DNA of 43,630 nucleotides from Bacteroidota bacterium (GCA_013288325.1 JABDCB010000021.1:1-43630), one strand, 5' to 3'. Positions 7,951 to 19,665 are shown, numbered from the stretch's first letter. Made by a program: numbers and translations. Notes: generated from the sequence alone by a model not told the origin.

Positions 7951-9591
7951 ATGAGCTTACGAAGCAAATTGGGCAACATTTATTACCGGGTAAAATATTA
8001 CCTCCAGACTATCCATGCTCAGAAAAAGGATACCAAGGCAGAGATAGATTTTATTGGCAGGATGAGTAGATATAAAGTTTTATGGCGTAAAGAGAATAAA
8101 AAAATTGTTCTTAGTCAATTGGTGACAGATCACGCAATGTGTATAAAGAATGCCTCTGTTTCAAAAAACATTGCGGACAAATTTAGAGCCAATATCGGAA
8201 TTTGTGTTGCAGAATCAAGGATCGAAACGCCCTCTTATAATATAGGCGATGTGCTTGAAAAGATGTATTTGAAGGCGTTTGAAAGAAAAAAGGAACGTAT
8301 TTATCTGAGCTTTGGCGGAAAAATAGTTTTTAGAAATACAACGCACTATAAAAATAGCAGACTCGTAAATGCACTGTATATGGAAATACGGTCTGAAATA
8401 AAGACCAAGGAGGATGTTACAAAAATTATGGTCAAAGACTTAATCGTAGGGGATTTAATTTACGACACCTATCTGCGCCACAATAATAAAGCCACCATGG
8501 ATATCGACGATCCGTTCCTCGATACGGTTATTATTGAAACCATTCATATGTACATTGGAAGTAAAGAGCTTTTTAATAGATATGAGATTGTAGCATTGGT
8601 TAATAGCTATGGAGCCTATCCTCATTGGGGAGTTTTGTTAAGACTCTGTCTGAAGAAAAATATTCCGGTGTTTACGATTGGAGGCACCTATTCAATTGTT
8701 CATCAGGTTGCAGAAGAGTATCCTAGTCATTTGAACAACCATTTTAACTTCAATAGGTTATTTTCATCTTTAAATAATAAAGAAGACCTATTGCAGGAAG
8801 CAAAGGGAGCCTTTGAGAAAAGGTTTTCAGGAAAAATAGATCAGGGGATAGGTTATATGAAAGTAAGTTCCTTTAGTGATTATCATAATTCAGAGTTGGA
8901 AGGAATGGATTGGTCTAAGACAGTTGTAATTCTGGCGCACTGTTTTTTTGATTCTCCACATGTTTATCGTTCACTTTTGTTTCCCGATCATTATGAATGG
9001 ATCTGTCATACCCTGGATTATTTTTCAGCACGTCCTGATGTTCAGGTATTGATAAAACAGCATCCTAACGGAACTTCCGGAAATGATGCTGTGTTTGAAA
9101 AATTGAAAAGCATTTATTCTAAACCCAACCTCCGGTTTATTGATAAACGCACTTCTAATAATCAACTTATCAAGGCCAGGCCATGTGCTGTAATTACCTC
9201 CTATGGTACTCCTGCATGTGAGTTCGCTTATTTTAATATTCCTGTTGTTACTCTTTATGATAATCCGTTTACTGCCTATAATTTTGTATTTACCACAAGG
9301 TCTATTCCTGAATATGAAGAAGTATTAGGAAATGTGCTGAATTTATCCATAACCCCGGATAAGACGGAAATTCTGGAATATTACTACATGCAGCATATGC
9401 ATTTTACCAAAGGAGTGATCCACGATTATTTAAAGGTTGAGAAATACAATGGAAGGACTGGCTCCAATGAATTTTTGGTGGACTTTTTGCCTGTAATGAC
9501 AGAAGATTATTTGAAGAACGTGGATACTGCTATAAGTAAGGGGATGGATCTTATTGAATGGGAAAACAAACAAATAGATTACCGAAAATAG
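7951..9591 (+). CDS. Probable GT-B-fold glycosyltransferase / capsule-synthesis-like protein
   Basis: 546 residues with an AAGGAT Shine-Dalgarno-like sequence at 7940-7945. I do not recognise a named family. The C-terminal half reads like a GT-B donor-binding domain of the capsule or teichoic polymerase type: 'QVLIKQHPNG', then 'ITSYGTPACEFAYFNIP' and 'VVTLYDNP', a pattern seen in enzymes using nucleotide sugars or CMP-sialic acids. The N-terminal half has 'VALVNSYGAYPHWGVLLR' and 'FTIGGTYS', which could be the acceptor domain. No signal peptide or membrane segment is visible. Because it directly follows the nonulosonic-acid genes, it is the best candidate here for the nonulosonic acid transferase (inference). 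Confidence 0.55.
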   Translation: MSLRSKLGNIYYRVKYYLQTIHAQKKDTKAEIDFIGRMSRYKVLWRKENKKIVLSQLVTDHAMCIKNASVSKNIADKFRANIGICVAESRIETPSYNIGDVLEKMYLKAFERKKERIYLSFGGKIVFRNTTHYKNSRLVNALYMEIRSEIKTKEDVTKIMVKDLIVGDLIYDTYLRHNNKATMDIDDPFLDTVIIETIHMYIGSKELFNRYEIVALVNSYGAYPHWGVLLRLCLKKNIPVFTIGGTYSIVHQVAEEYPSHLNNHFNFNRLFSSLNNKEDLLQEAKGAFEKRFSGKIDQGIGYMKVSSFSDYHNSELEGMDWSKTVVILAHCFFDSPHVYRSLLFPDHYEWICHTLDYFSARPDVQVLIKQHPNGTSGNDAVFEKLKSIYSKPNLRFIDKRTSNNQLIKARPCAVITSYGTPACEFAYFNIPVVTLYDNPFTAYNFVFTTRSIPEYEEVLGNVLNLSITPDKTEILEYYYMQHMHFTKGVIHDYLKVEKYNGRTGSNEFLVDFLPVMTEDYLKNVDTAISKGMDLIEWENKQIDYRK

Positions 9592-9596
9592 GAATC

Positions 9597-10343
9597 ATGG
9601 GAAAATTTAGACAGTATATTAGCAACAAAATTATTGCGCTTTTGCCGGAAGCAGTTATTCGTGAAATAAATCGACGTTTTTCAATGGATAAAAAGTTTTT
9701 TTACTCGCAGGAAGGCGAAGATGTAGTTTTATGTCGAATCTTTGAATTTAAAGAAAATGGCTTTTTTATAGATATAGGAGCCCATCACCCTACTCGGTTT
9801 TCAAATACATATGCGCTATATAGTAGGGGCTGGAAAGGAATCAATGTGGATGCCACTCCGGGAAGTATGGATATATTTCGTGATCTGAGGCCGCATGATA
9901 TTAATCTGGAGATGGGTGTAGGGGATCGGGAAGGTGAGCTTAATTATTTCCTTTTTGACGAACCAGCCTTAAATACCTTTTCAAAGGAAAGAAAGGATTA
10001 TTTGTTGGAGAATACCAAATTCCGTGTTATTAATGAGGTCGTTGTAAAAGTGAAAACAGTAACTCAGATATTGGATACATACCTTCCACCGGCGCAAATG
10101 ATTGACTTCATGACCATTGATGTAGAGGGTCTGGATTTGGAAATCCTTCGATCCAATGATTGGAGCAAGTATAGGCCTTATATCGTGCTAGTTGAAGATT
10201 TAGGAGAGTCCCTGGAGCGCTTCTCGACCTCTGAATCTTATAAATTTTTAAATGATAAGAACTATGAACTGATCGCCAAGACATTTAATACTATGTTCTT
10301 TCGGGATAAGATTCATGCTCTAACGATCCCCATAAATAAATAG
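9597..10343 (+). CDS. FkbM-family methyltransferase
   Basis: 248 residues from the ATG at 9597, five bases after the preceding stop with TAGGAA just upstream. A longer frame from 9558 overlaps the previous gene and adds an unlikely N-terminus. 'FYSQEGEDVVLCRIF', 'GFFIDIGAHHPTRFSNT' (SAM-binding motif I) and 'INVDATPGS' are typical of Methyltransf_21/FkbM proteins. 'FMTIDVEGLDLEILRSNDW' is the later motif of the family. These enzymes O-methylate sugars or small molecules with S-adenosylmethionine. In this locus it probably methylates a glycan residue, but which one is unknown. Confidence 0.85.
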   Translation: MGKFRQYISNKIIALLPEAVIREINRRFSMDKKFFYSQEGEDVVLCRIFEFKENGFFIDIGAHHPTRFSNTYALYSRGWKGINVDATPGSMDIFRDLRPHDINLEMGVGDREGELNYFLFDEPALNTFSKERKDYLLENTKFRVINEVVVKVKTVTQILDTYLPPAQMIDFMTIDVEGLDLEILRSNDWSKYRPYIVLVEDLGESLERFSTSESYKFLNDKNYELIAKTFNTMFFRDKIHALTIPINK

Positions 10344-10417
10344 AATGCATTATTTGTAATTAATATTTTGTTCAGATAATAAATACTATCCTGGCATTGA
10401 ATTGTCAGAATAATAAA

Positions 10418-11458
10418 ATGAAACAGAATTTTTGCACCCTTTTTGATTCTAATTATTTAAGTAGAGGGGTGGCTTTGTATAACTCTTTGTCTGAACATGC
10501 CAATGATTTTCACCTGTTTGTTTTTGCATTCGATGAGAAAGCGTTTGAAGTGCTTAGGGAATTATCACTGCGGAATGTTACTGTTATTTCCTTAAAAGAG
10601 TTTGAAGATGAAAAGCTACTACATGTAAAGCCATTAAGGACTGCAGCAGAATATTGTTGGACTTGTACCCCATCTATTATTCGTTACGCGATTAATAAGT
10701 TCGGACTAAGTGCTTGCACATATCTGGATGCCGATTTGTTTTTTTACAATGACCCTTCTGTCCTTATTAATGAAATGGGGACAAAGTCAGTACTCATCAC
10801 CAGGCACCGGTATACCCCTCAGTACGATCAGAGCTCAACCTCTGGAATTTATTGTGTGCAGTTTATGACATTTAGAAATGATGAGAAAGGAATGACAGTT
10901 TTGAACTGGTGGAGAGAGGCTTGCATTGATTGGTGTTATGCGCGTCTTGAAAATGGTAAGTTCGGAGATCAGAAGTATTTGGATGACTGGACAACACGTT
11001 TTGATGGAGTTCATGAACTTAGACACCTTGGTGGGGGATTGGCACCCTGGAACATACAGCAGTATTCGATACAAAGGGGAGGCGATCCATTGCTCCTTAA
11101 GGAGAATAGATCTGGGGAAAAATTTAAGCCTGTTTTTTTTCATTTCCATTACCTGAAATTTTTTCAAGATGAAATTGTAAAACTGACAGGCGATTACCTT
11201 ATTTCGCACGATTTCGTAAGAGTATTTTATATCCCATACGTAAATAAACTTATTTCAATAAATAACGAGTTGAATCTTAGGTGGCCTGGATTAAACTCCA
11301 ATGGAGCCGGTACCAGTTGTCCGCATAAACCGTATGACATTAAGGATAAAATTCATATTTACAAAAATGCCTTTTCTTCCTTTAAGAGAGGAGAGGTTCG
11401 AAAAGCCTATGTTCATATTCATACCCACAATTACTTTTATTTGAACCAGTTAATATGA
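10418..11458 (+). CDS. Putative GT-A-fold glycosyltransferase
   Basis: 346 residues from ATG 10418; a TTG-initiated extension to 10397 is possible but unneeded. 'FCTLFDSNYLSRGVALYNSL' at the N-terminus resembles GT8-like and other nucleotide-diphospho-sugar transferases. 'TYLDADLFFYNDP' provides a DxD-type metal and nucleotide-sugar site. Downstream, 'GDQKYLDDW' and 'HLGGGLAPWN' are reminiscent of the acceptor and metal site of GT8-like enzymes. There is no signal peptide, so it should act on the cytoplasmic face. It probably adds one sugar of the repeat unit. The donor is not predictable. Confidence 0.7.
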   Translation: MKQNFCTLFDSNYLSRGVALYNSLSEHANDFHLFVFAFDEKAFEVLRELSLRNVTVISLKEFEDEKLLHVKPLRTAAEYCWTCTPSIIRYAINKFGLSACTYLDADLFFYNDPSVLINEMGTKSVLITRHRYTPQYDQSSTSGIYCVQFMTFRNDEKGMTVLNWWREACIDWCYARLENGKFGDQKYLDDWTTRFDGVHELRHLGGGLAPWNIQQYSIQRGGDPLLLKENRSGEKFKPVFFHFHYLKFFQDEIVKLTGDYLISHDFVRVFYIPYVNKLISINNELNLRWPGLNSNGAGTSCPHKPYDIKDKIHIYKNAFSSFKRGEVRKAYVHIHTHNYFYLNQLI

Positions 11459-11529
11459 TTCAAATTGAAAAATTGTTTGATGTAGAGCAATTCGGCAGAC
11501 AAGAAATGGTTTGGCAACAGTGAAGTAAT

Positions 11530-12675
11530 ATGAAAGAAGGGTTACTGAACAAACTTCCTCTAATAGCCTCTGAATATGAAGGATGGCCTTGGGATGTGGA
11601 AACGCCCGCATCTGTTTATGACTTATATAATAAGTGGCCGAAAATTACGATTGTAACTCCATCATTTAATCAGGGAATTTATATTGAAGAAACAATAAGA
11701 TCCATCCTTCTTCAGAATTATCCGAATTTGGAGTATATTATTATGGATGGAGGAAGTAGGGATAACACGGTTGAGATCATTAGAAAATATTCGACCTGGA
11801 TTTCGCACTGGGTAAGTGAAACGGATAAAGGACAAAGTGATGCGATTAACAAAGGTTTTAACATTGCCAATGGAGAGATTATTAATTGGATCAATAGCGA
11901 TGATCTGCTGGAACCCTCCGCACTATACTATATAGGTAAAGCATTTATAGAAAATAAGAATACTGATTTTGTGTGCGGTAAGACCCTGGCCTTTGGCAAA
12001 GGAATCAATGAGCATGTTTTAAACCCTGCTCCTATAATAGATAAAATGGCCAATATATATGGCTTCCCCCATCCTCAAATGTCATCTTTTTACCGTTTGC
12101 AGAGGGTAAAAGAAATAGGTGCGATAGACAATAATTTGCGTTTTTCCATGGATTATGATCTGTTCGTGAGAATATTTCTTAAGGGAAAAATGATGGATAT
12201 TCAGGAACTGGTAGCTCGTTTTAGAATGCACCCTTTGTCGAAGACGAGTACGATGGAAAAGGTAAGGTTGCAAGAAGACAAACTAATTTTTTCTAGGTTG
12301 TTAAACACATATCGATATGAAACACCGACAGGTATCTTCAATTCGCTCGGTTTTTATATTGCAGAGGTACAACCATATACTGTCCATACAAATCTGTCCG
12401 AAAAGGAGTTAGTCTATAGCCTTCAAATGTTTCTCAAATGCCGTATTTACAGTTTGAAAGAGACAGAAAGGGGTGATACATTCTGGCTGGTTTTAAAGAC
12501 CCTGAAAGCTTCAGGAAATAAACTTATATTCGATCATCATTTGCGTGCAATGTACAGGCGGCTTCTTATCAAAAGGATGAGTGAGTTTCCATTTCGGATA
12601 TATGGTCAGGTTTTTAAAAAGAGAAACCCAAAACAGGATGTGAAACCAAAGAGTTTGGACGCTGACAGAAATTAA
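11530..12675 (+). CDS. Family 2 glycosyltransferase
   Basis: 381 residues. The GT-A domain begins after about 35 residues: 'ITIVTPSFNQGIYIEETIRS' and 'EYIIMDGGSRDNTVEII' form the nucleotide-binding part. 'GQSDAINKGFNIANGEIINW' and 'INSDD' give the DxD-like metal site. The C-terminal 130 residues are basic and without recognised motifs. It is one of at least four probable glycosyltransferases in this locus. A 71-base spacer separates it from the previous gene and only 7 bases separate it from asnB. Confidence 0.88.
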   Translation: MKEGLLNKLPLIASEYEGWPWDVETPASVYDLYNKWPKITIVTPSFNQGIYIEETIRSILLQNYPNLEYIIMDGGSRDNTVEIIRKYSTWISHWVSETDKGQSDAINKGFNIANGEIINWINSDDLLEPSALYYIGKAFIENKNTDFVCGKTLAFGKGINEHVLNPAPIIDKMANIYGFPHPQMSSFYRLQRVKEIGAIDNNLRFSMDYDLFVRIFLKGKMMDIQELVARFRMHPLSKTSTMEKVRLQEDKLIFSRLLNTYRYETPTGIFNSLGFYIAEVQPYTVHTNLSEKELVYSLQMFLKCRIYSLKETERGDTFWLVLKTLKASGNKLIFDHHLRAMYRRLLIKRMSEFPFRIYGQVFKKRNPKQDVKPKSLDADRN

Positions 12676-12682
12676 TTAATCT

Positions 12683-14632
12683 ATGTGTGGTATTGCTGGT
12701 ATTTGGAAATTAAGCGATGAGCCTTTGTATAGAGATGTGCTCCGAAAGTTCACAGACTCCATATCACATAGAGGACCTGACGGTGCTGGTTATTACATAG
12801 ATCAAAATATCCCACTGGGTTTTGGCCACCGAAGACTTTCTATCATTGATTTGAGCGAGAATGGGCACCAACCTATGAGTTTCGCGGAAGAGCGGTTCTG
12901 GTTAACATACAACGGTGAAATTTTTAATTTTTTGGAACTACGGAAAGAACTTGGACAAAAAGGATATAATTTTCGAAGTGACTCGGACTCGGAAGTGATA
13001 TTGGCCGCTTACCATTGTTGGGGTAAAGAATGTCTGTATAAATTTAATGGGATGTGGGCCTTTGCCATTTGGGACAGTAAAGAACAGACCTTGTTCCTGG
13101 CCCGTGACAGGTTTGGGATTAAACCGCTTTATTATCATTATACTCCTGGCGTTTTATTTGCATTTGCCTCTGAAACCATTGCATTCAGCCATCTGGATGG
13201 GTTAAAGCGTGTCGTAAATTCTGATAACTTAGGCAGGGTCATAGGCGACCCCAATGCATTGATAGGAAGGGGACATACTATTTTTGAAAACACGTTCCAA
13301 CTGTTACCAGGTCACTGGATGCTCCTGACGAAGGGGGCCATTCCTCAACAAAAAAGATGGTGGAGCACGGTGGAGCACAGAGTTGAAATTTCTCACCAAT
13401 ATGAAGATCAGGTAGCACACTTCCGGGAGTTATTGGAAGATGCCTGCCGGATCCGGATGCGGAGTGATGTGGCATTGGCGACGGCGTTAAGCGGGGGCGT
13501 GGACTCTTCGGCTGTAAACAGCATGATGCATCATCTGATGCTTGGCAGCCAGGATAAATCACGTATCCCGCCCGATTGGCAGCAGGCCTATGTGGCATAT
13601 TTCAAAGGTACCAATCAGGATGAAAAGCAATTTGCAGATGAAGTGATCCGATATACCGGCTCCAAAGCACATTTTGTGGAAACAGATTTTGTACAACTGG
13701 TCTCTAAAATTGACACATCTACAAAACGGTTTGACGATATTTTAGGCTCACCCATAGCTATGCTTTCCGATTTATATGGAGCTATGAGGGATGGGGGAAT
13801 TAAAGTATCCCTGGATGGGCATGGAGTGGACGAAATGCTTTTTGGATATCCCTATATGGTCAGAGAGGCCTATCAATGGGCCGGTAACAGTGGAAATAGC
13901 ATCTTGACCGAAGATATTGCGCAGACTTATCTGGGTTTATTTGATGAATCGGGTGTAGTTTCAGCAAAGGCTGAACTGGATCGTTTGAAGAAAGCTTTCA
14001 AAAGCAACCCATTCCTGAACCTCATGAGCAGTGAGCTGAAAGAAAGGGTGAAAGGAATACTGAAGAAGAATGTCAAGAGTCCTTCTCCTCCTGGAATTCT
14101 TTATCCTTTTTCCGGCTCTCCTTTAAGCGAACTAACGGATAAATCGGAAAATCTTTCCTCGTTGAATTCTCTCGAAAAATCAGTGTATCTGGGCTTTCAC
14201 CGGGATATGCTGCAAGGGCTACTTCGTAATTTTGACAGGGCATCCATGCAGAGTCAGATAGAAATCAGGATGCCCTTTATGGACTGGCGCCTGGTTTGTT
14301 TTGTTTTTTCCCTTCCACTGGAAAGTAAAATAGGTCAGGGATTCACCAAACGTATTCTGCGTGATGCGATGAAAAATAAAATGCCGGAGGTTATCCGAAC
14401 CCGTAAACTCAAGATAGGATTTAGTTCGCCTTTGGTTGAGTGGTTCAAGGCGGAACCGGTAAAGGAATTTGTTCTGGATAAGATCAATTCAGCGCATTTT
14501 CTGAAGTCCGATATCTGGAATGGGCCTCAGATTCAGGCGGAATCGATAAGACGGTTTAAGGATAATTCCTGGACCTGGCAGGAATGTTCCATGTTATGGA
14601 CGTATATAAATGCTGATATAATCACCAGCTGA
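12683..14632 (+). CDS. asnB: Asparagine synthase-type glutamine amidotransferase (AsnB)
   Basis: 649 residues. The mature N-terminus 'MCGIAGIWK' gives the Ntn-type glutaminase Cys2, followed by 'SHRGPDGAGY', 'GFGHRRLSIIDLS', 'FWLTYNGEIFNF' and 'RDRFGIKPLYY'. The synthetase domain contains 'ATALSGGVDSSAVNS', the PP-loop for ATP. The protein makes asparagine from aspartate with ammonia from glutamine. In glycan loci AsnB paralogues can instead amidate uronic acids or other carboxylates. Its place between two GT2 genes makes such a sugar-amidating role plausible, but sequence alone cannot decide. Its stop overlaps the next start by one base (TGATG). Confidence 0.88.
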   Translation: MCGIAGIWKLSDEPLYRDVLRKFTDSISHRGPDGAGYYIDQNIPLGFGHRRLSIIDLSENGHQPMSFAEERFWLTYNGEIFNFLELRKELGQKGYNFRSDSDSEVILAAYHCWGKECLYKFNGMWAFAIWDSKEQTLFLARDRFGIKPLYYHYTPGVLFAFASETIAFSHLDGLKRVVNSDNLGRVIGDPNALIGRGHTIFENTFQLLPGHWMLLTKGAIPQQKRWWSTVEHRVEISHQYEDQVAHFRELLEDACRIRMRSDVALATALSGGVDSSAVNSMMHHLMLGSQDKSRIPPDWQQAYVAYFKGTNQDEKQFADEVIRYTGSKAHFVETDFVQLVSKIDTSTKRFDDILGSPIAMLSDLYGAMRDGGIKVSLDGHGVDEMLFGYPYMVREAYQWAGNSGNSILTEDIAQTYLGLFDESGVVSAKAELDRLKKAFKSNPFLNLMSSELKERVKGILKKNVKSPSPPGILYPFSGSPLSELTDKSENLSSLNSLEKSVYLGFHRDMLQGLLRNFDRASMQSQIEIRMPFMDWRLVCFVFSLPLESKIGQGFTKRILRDAMKNKMPEVIRTRKLKIGFSSPLVEWFKAEPVKEFVLDKINSAHFLKSDIWNGPQIQAESIRRFKDNSWTWQECSMLWTYINADIITS

Positions 14633-15525
14633 TGCCGGAAATGACTAATGGGCCTTTTTTTTCAGTAATACTTACCACCTACAACAGAGCTACTGTATTG
14701 GTGCAAGCCATTGAAAGTGTTTTGAATCAGACTTTTTTGGATTTTGAACTCCTCATTGTGGATGATGGCTCACCGGATAATACGAGACAGCAGGTTGAGA
14801 AATATGCAGATAAGCGACTTTCCTATTTTTACCAGGTAAACAAAGGTGCCGGGGCGGCAAGGAATGCCGGTATCTCAAATGCAAGAGGACGCTATATATG
14901 TTTCTTGGATGATGACGATGCCTATTTGCCGAATCATTTAGCAGCCTTGAATGCTGCTATTATAGCTAAAAAGGAGCCTGTGGCTATGTTCAGGACCTTT
15001 GCGGAAGTGCATACGAAGGATCGTGCAACTGAAAAACAGGCTGTTGTCCTTCGTAATAATCAACATGCTCTGGAATACATCTTTAAAAATGTAATGTATT
15101 TACCGAATGTTTGTGTACATAACTCTGTTTTTCAAAAACAGGTGTTCAATGAAACACTTCCGTTGAATATTGATTATGATATGTGGATAAGAATTTTATT
15201 GGAATATCCGCTTTATGAAGTCGAAGAGATCACGACAATTATTAATTTCCATGGCGGAGATAGCATCTCTGCCGGGTCTGAGAGGGCTCATGAACAGTAC
15301 ATAATAATATGGAAAAAAATCTTTGACTCCACAGAGGTAAGAAAGCATTTGCCTTTAAACTACAGAAAAAAAACACTGTTTAATCGTTATTACTGGCTCG
15401 CTTTAGAACAATCCCAAAACAAAAAATCGTGGAAGGCATTTGTGTCCTGCTTGCATGCAGCGCAGCATGATCCATCATTTCTGATCAGCAAGAATATGAT
15501 TTCGGTTCTTAGGAGATCTTTTTAA
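14632..15525 (+). CDS. Family 2 glycosyltransferase
   Basis: 297 residues. 'FSVILTTYNRATVLVQAIES' and 'FELLIVDDGSPDNT' are the classic GT2 N-terminal motifs. 'GAGAARNAGISNARGRYICF' followed by 'LDDDD' supplies the DxD site. It lacks membrane segments. It starts within the asnB stop codon and is the last gene of the + strand glycan locus; pyrG converges from the other side 36 bases later. No convincing terminator is visible between them. Confidence 0.9.
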   Translation: MPEMTNGPFFSVILTTYNRATVLVQAIESVLNQTFLDFELLIVDDGSPDNTRQQVEKYADKRLSYFYQVNKGAGAARNAGISNARGRYICFLDDDDAYLPNHLAALNAAIIAKKEPVAMFRTFAEVHTKDRATEKQAVVLRNNQHALEYIFKNVMYLPNVCVHNSVFQKQVFNETLPLNIDYDMWIRILLEYPLYEVEEITTIINFHGGDSISAGSERAHEQYIIIWKKIFDSTEVRKHLPLNYRKKTLFNRYYWLALEQSQNKKSWKAFVSCLHAAQHDPSFLISKNMISVLRRSF

Positions 15526-15561
15526 TCGAAGCGGAGTTTTCGTAACAAGTCATTGGCAATA

Positions 15562-17244
<1,683 letters not shown>

Positions 17245-19590
17245 CTAGAATGTCCACCCAATTGATACGGTTGGCATGATAGGAAGCTGATACACAGTGG
17301 CACTGGTTATCCTGTCCACATAAAAAATATTTTCCCGGTTCAGTACATTGGTAGCTCCGGCGCTGAGTTCAAGCAAGGATTTCTTACCCATTTCGAAGGA
17401 TTTCTTGATACTCATATCCAGACGGGCATAAACAGGCAACTCGGCCGAATTGTATGTTCCATACATGGTACCCAATGTACCCTGTGAATTGGTATAGTTG
17501 GTATTGATGCCACCCTGGAAAGTCTGGTTCTGATAAAACCCCTGGGTAGGTGTAAATGGAAAGCCGGAACCGAAATTATAACGGACGTCAATTTCCCAGG
17601 TACGGTCGTCATTTTTACCAAATTTATAGGAAGCCACCAGATTCACATTGTGACGACGGTCGAAGTGAGGACGGTAGGTTTCCGTGCCATCCCAGCGTGT
17701 CACATATCCGAGGTCATACACAGCCCAGAAATACATACGTTTGTAATGGTATTTAGCTTCAACGTCAACACCATAGGCCTTACCGGTTTCAATAATGAAG
17801 TCCTTTTTTACTGCATCCGGATAACTGGCATGTGCGGCATCATCATCAAACAGTTTATCCCTGTTCAGGTTGGTGAGCTGGGTAAAGTCTTTCAGATAAC
17901 CTTCCACATTTAAGGTCAGATTCTTCATCGGATCATACTCGAAACCGAAAATGGCATGCCATGCTTTTTGAAGATCCTGTGTAATCTGGTGAACATTACC
18001 TTGTTGGTCCGTGTAAGAAGAAGGAATATCACTGGGAGCATCCAGAAAACCGTAGAATAGGTTAACCACATCTTTTTCAGGTACGGCACTCACGAGATTC
18101 TGTGAGTACATTCCACCGGAAGCTTTCAGACGAAATTTTTTGCTGATATTGTATTTCATACCAATACGTGGTTCGGGCGAACTGGCATTGATGGTGGCGT
18201 AATACTGATAACGGAAACCTGGCTCCAGGATCAGTTTTTCATTCAGCAGCAGCATACGGTATTTGATAAAAGCTCCAAACTCCGTGGAGTTGGCTGTTTG
18301 TTCTATCAGATGTCCTACCTCATTATGGAAATTGAAATTGGTGGAGTTACCGATTAATTCAACACCATAATCGAGCTGATCTTTTCCAAAGTAATCGGCA
18401 AAAGAGAGACCGAAATTGAATCCTTTGATAGAGCTTGTTTGTGCACTGTCATAGATCGTTTCCTGCATACCTATTTTGTAATTGGAATAGGCAAAGTGAC
18501 CGGTAACAATCGTTTGTGAGTTTTGTGGCACCACCACAAAGTTTCCTCCAAAACCATATGATCTCCATCCCAGGCTATCGAGGCCGTGGTATTGGTGTAC
18601 ACCGTCGCTGAAATCGAAACCAAAGAGATTAAGCTTACTTCCGTTTCCGGCATTAAAAGATATTTTACCGTATAGGTCGGTATAGTCAAAAGGCAACCCT
18701 TCTTTACCATTGGCATAGGAATAAAGAACAGGAGAAACCTGTTGCAGATAAGATGATTTGGCAGAAACGATAAACGTAGTACTGCCGCTGTTTTCGTCAT
18801 CTTCTTTTAACTTTTTTAAAGGACCTTCCAGCATTACTTTACCACCGAATGTGCTGGCGCTTACTTTACCACTGAGTTCTTTTTTGTTTCCGTCCTTGGT
18901 GGTGATATCCATGACGGCCGAAAGACGACCTCCGTATTGGGAATTGAATCCGCCGGTATAGATATCGGCATTTTTTATGATATCATTATCGAATACGGAA
19001 AAGAGACCGATCGAGTGGAAGGGGTTATAGATGAGCATTCCGTCCAGCAGCACTTCATTCTGAACAGGAGATCCACCCCGGATATATAACTGACCACCTG
19101 CATCTCCTGAAGAAATGATACCCGGAATGTTTTGCATATACTGGGCTATATCGGGTTCGCCGATAGCCGGTACCATTTTAATTTCAACGGGGGTAATGGT
19201 ATATACCGATACATTCGGGTGTTCTTCTTTTTGTGTTGTGCCGGCATCGATTGTAACGCCTGTCAGTTCAACGGCTCTTTTCTTTAGGATAATATTTTTT
19301 TGAAGAATATCGTTGGCTTTTACAGTAATAGGAATTCCTACGGAGTCATACTCCAGGGATTTTACTACAATCAGATAGTTTCCGGGAGGCACCTGGGTAA
19401 TGCTGTATAAGCCTTCCACATTTGTTTGTACACCAAACTTGGTGCCTTTGAGATAAACAGTGGTAAATAATACAGCTTCTCCTTTAGCCGACTCCGTTAC
19501 CTTTCCACGTATGGTTGCATTCTGAGAAAAACCGCTGAAAGAATAAACAAGACAGATAATAAATGCAATAGCCAACCTCATTATACGCAT
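17245..19590 (-). CDS. TonB-dependent outer-membrane receptor with carboxypeptidase-like N-terminal domain
   Basis: About 781 residues from ATG 19590. The frame extends 13 residues to ATG 19629, but the start at 19590 gives a normal signal peptide (MRIMRLAIAFIICLVYSFSG) ending before FSQ. After it comes a carboxypeptidase-regulatory-like domain ('ATIRGKVTESAKGEAVLFTT', residues about 25-105). A plug follows with 'VPAIGEPDIAQYMQNIPG' and 'LYIRGGSPVQNEVLLDGM', and then a 22-strand-type barrel ending in the aromatic 'VSIGWTF'. It is probably an importer of a large substrate across the outer membrane. No SusD partner is adjacent, so the ligand is unknown. It has its own promoter. Confidence 0.9.
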   Translation of the reverse strand: MRIMRLAIAFIICLVYSFSGFSQNATIRGKVTESAKGEAVLFTTVYLKGTKFGVQTNVEGLYSITQVPPGNYLIVVKSLEYDSVGIPITVKANDILQKNIILKKRAVELTGVTIDAGTTQKEEHPNVSVYTITPVEIKMVPAIGEPDIAQYMQNIPGIISSGDAGGQLYIRGGSPVQNEVLLDGMLIYNPFHSIGLFSVFDNDIIKNADIYTGGFNSQYGGRLSAVMDITTKDGNKKELSGKVSASTFGGKVMLEGPLKKLKEDDENSGSTTFIVSAKSSYLQQVSPVLYSYANGKEGLPFDYTDLYGKISFNAGNGSKLNLFGFDFSDGVHQYHGLDSLGWRSYGFGGNFVVVPQNSQTIVTGHFAYSNYKIGMQETIYDSAQTSSIKGFNFGLSFADYFGKDQLDYGVELIGNSTNFNFHNEVGHLIEQTANSTEFGAFIKYRMLLLNEKLILEPGFRYQYYATINASSPEPRIGMKYNISKKFRLKASGGMYSQNLVSAVPEKDVVNLFYGFLDAPSDIPSSYTDQQGNVHQITQDLQKAWHAIFGFEYDPMKNLTLNVEGYLKDFTQLTNLNRDKLFDDDAAHASYPDAVKKDFIIETGKAYGVDVEAKYHYKRMYFWAVYDLGYVTRWDGTETYRPHFDRRHNVNLVASYKFGKNDDRTWEIDVRYNFGSGFPFTPTQGFYQNQTFQGGINTNYTNSQGTLGTMYGTYNSAELPVYARLDMSIKKSFEMGKKSLLELSAGATNVLNRENIFYVDRITSATVYQLPIMPTVSIGWTF

Positions 19591-19665
19591 AGGATCTGAT
19601 TTAAGAAGGGTAAAAGTAAGCATTTTCATGAAAAGAGCTTACTGGCTTTTTCAGGGGGGTGACGG

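Noticed and set aside
15526-15561. Terminator between the last GT2 gene and pyrG
   Set aside because: Only a 5-bp CGAAG/CTTCG match with a wide gap and no T-tract could be found.
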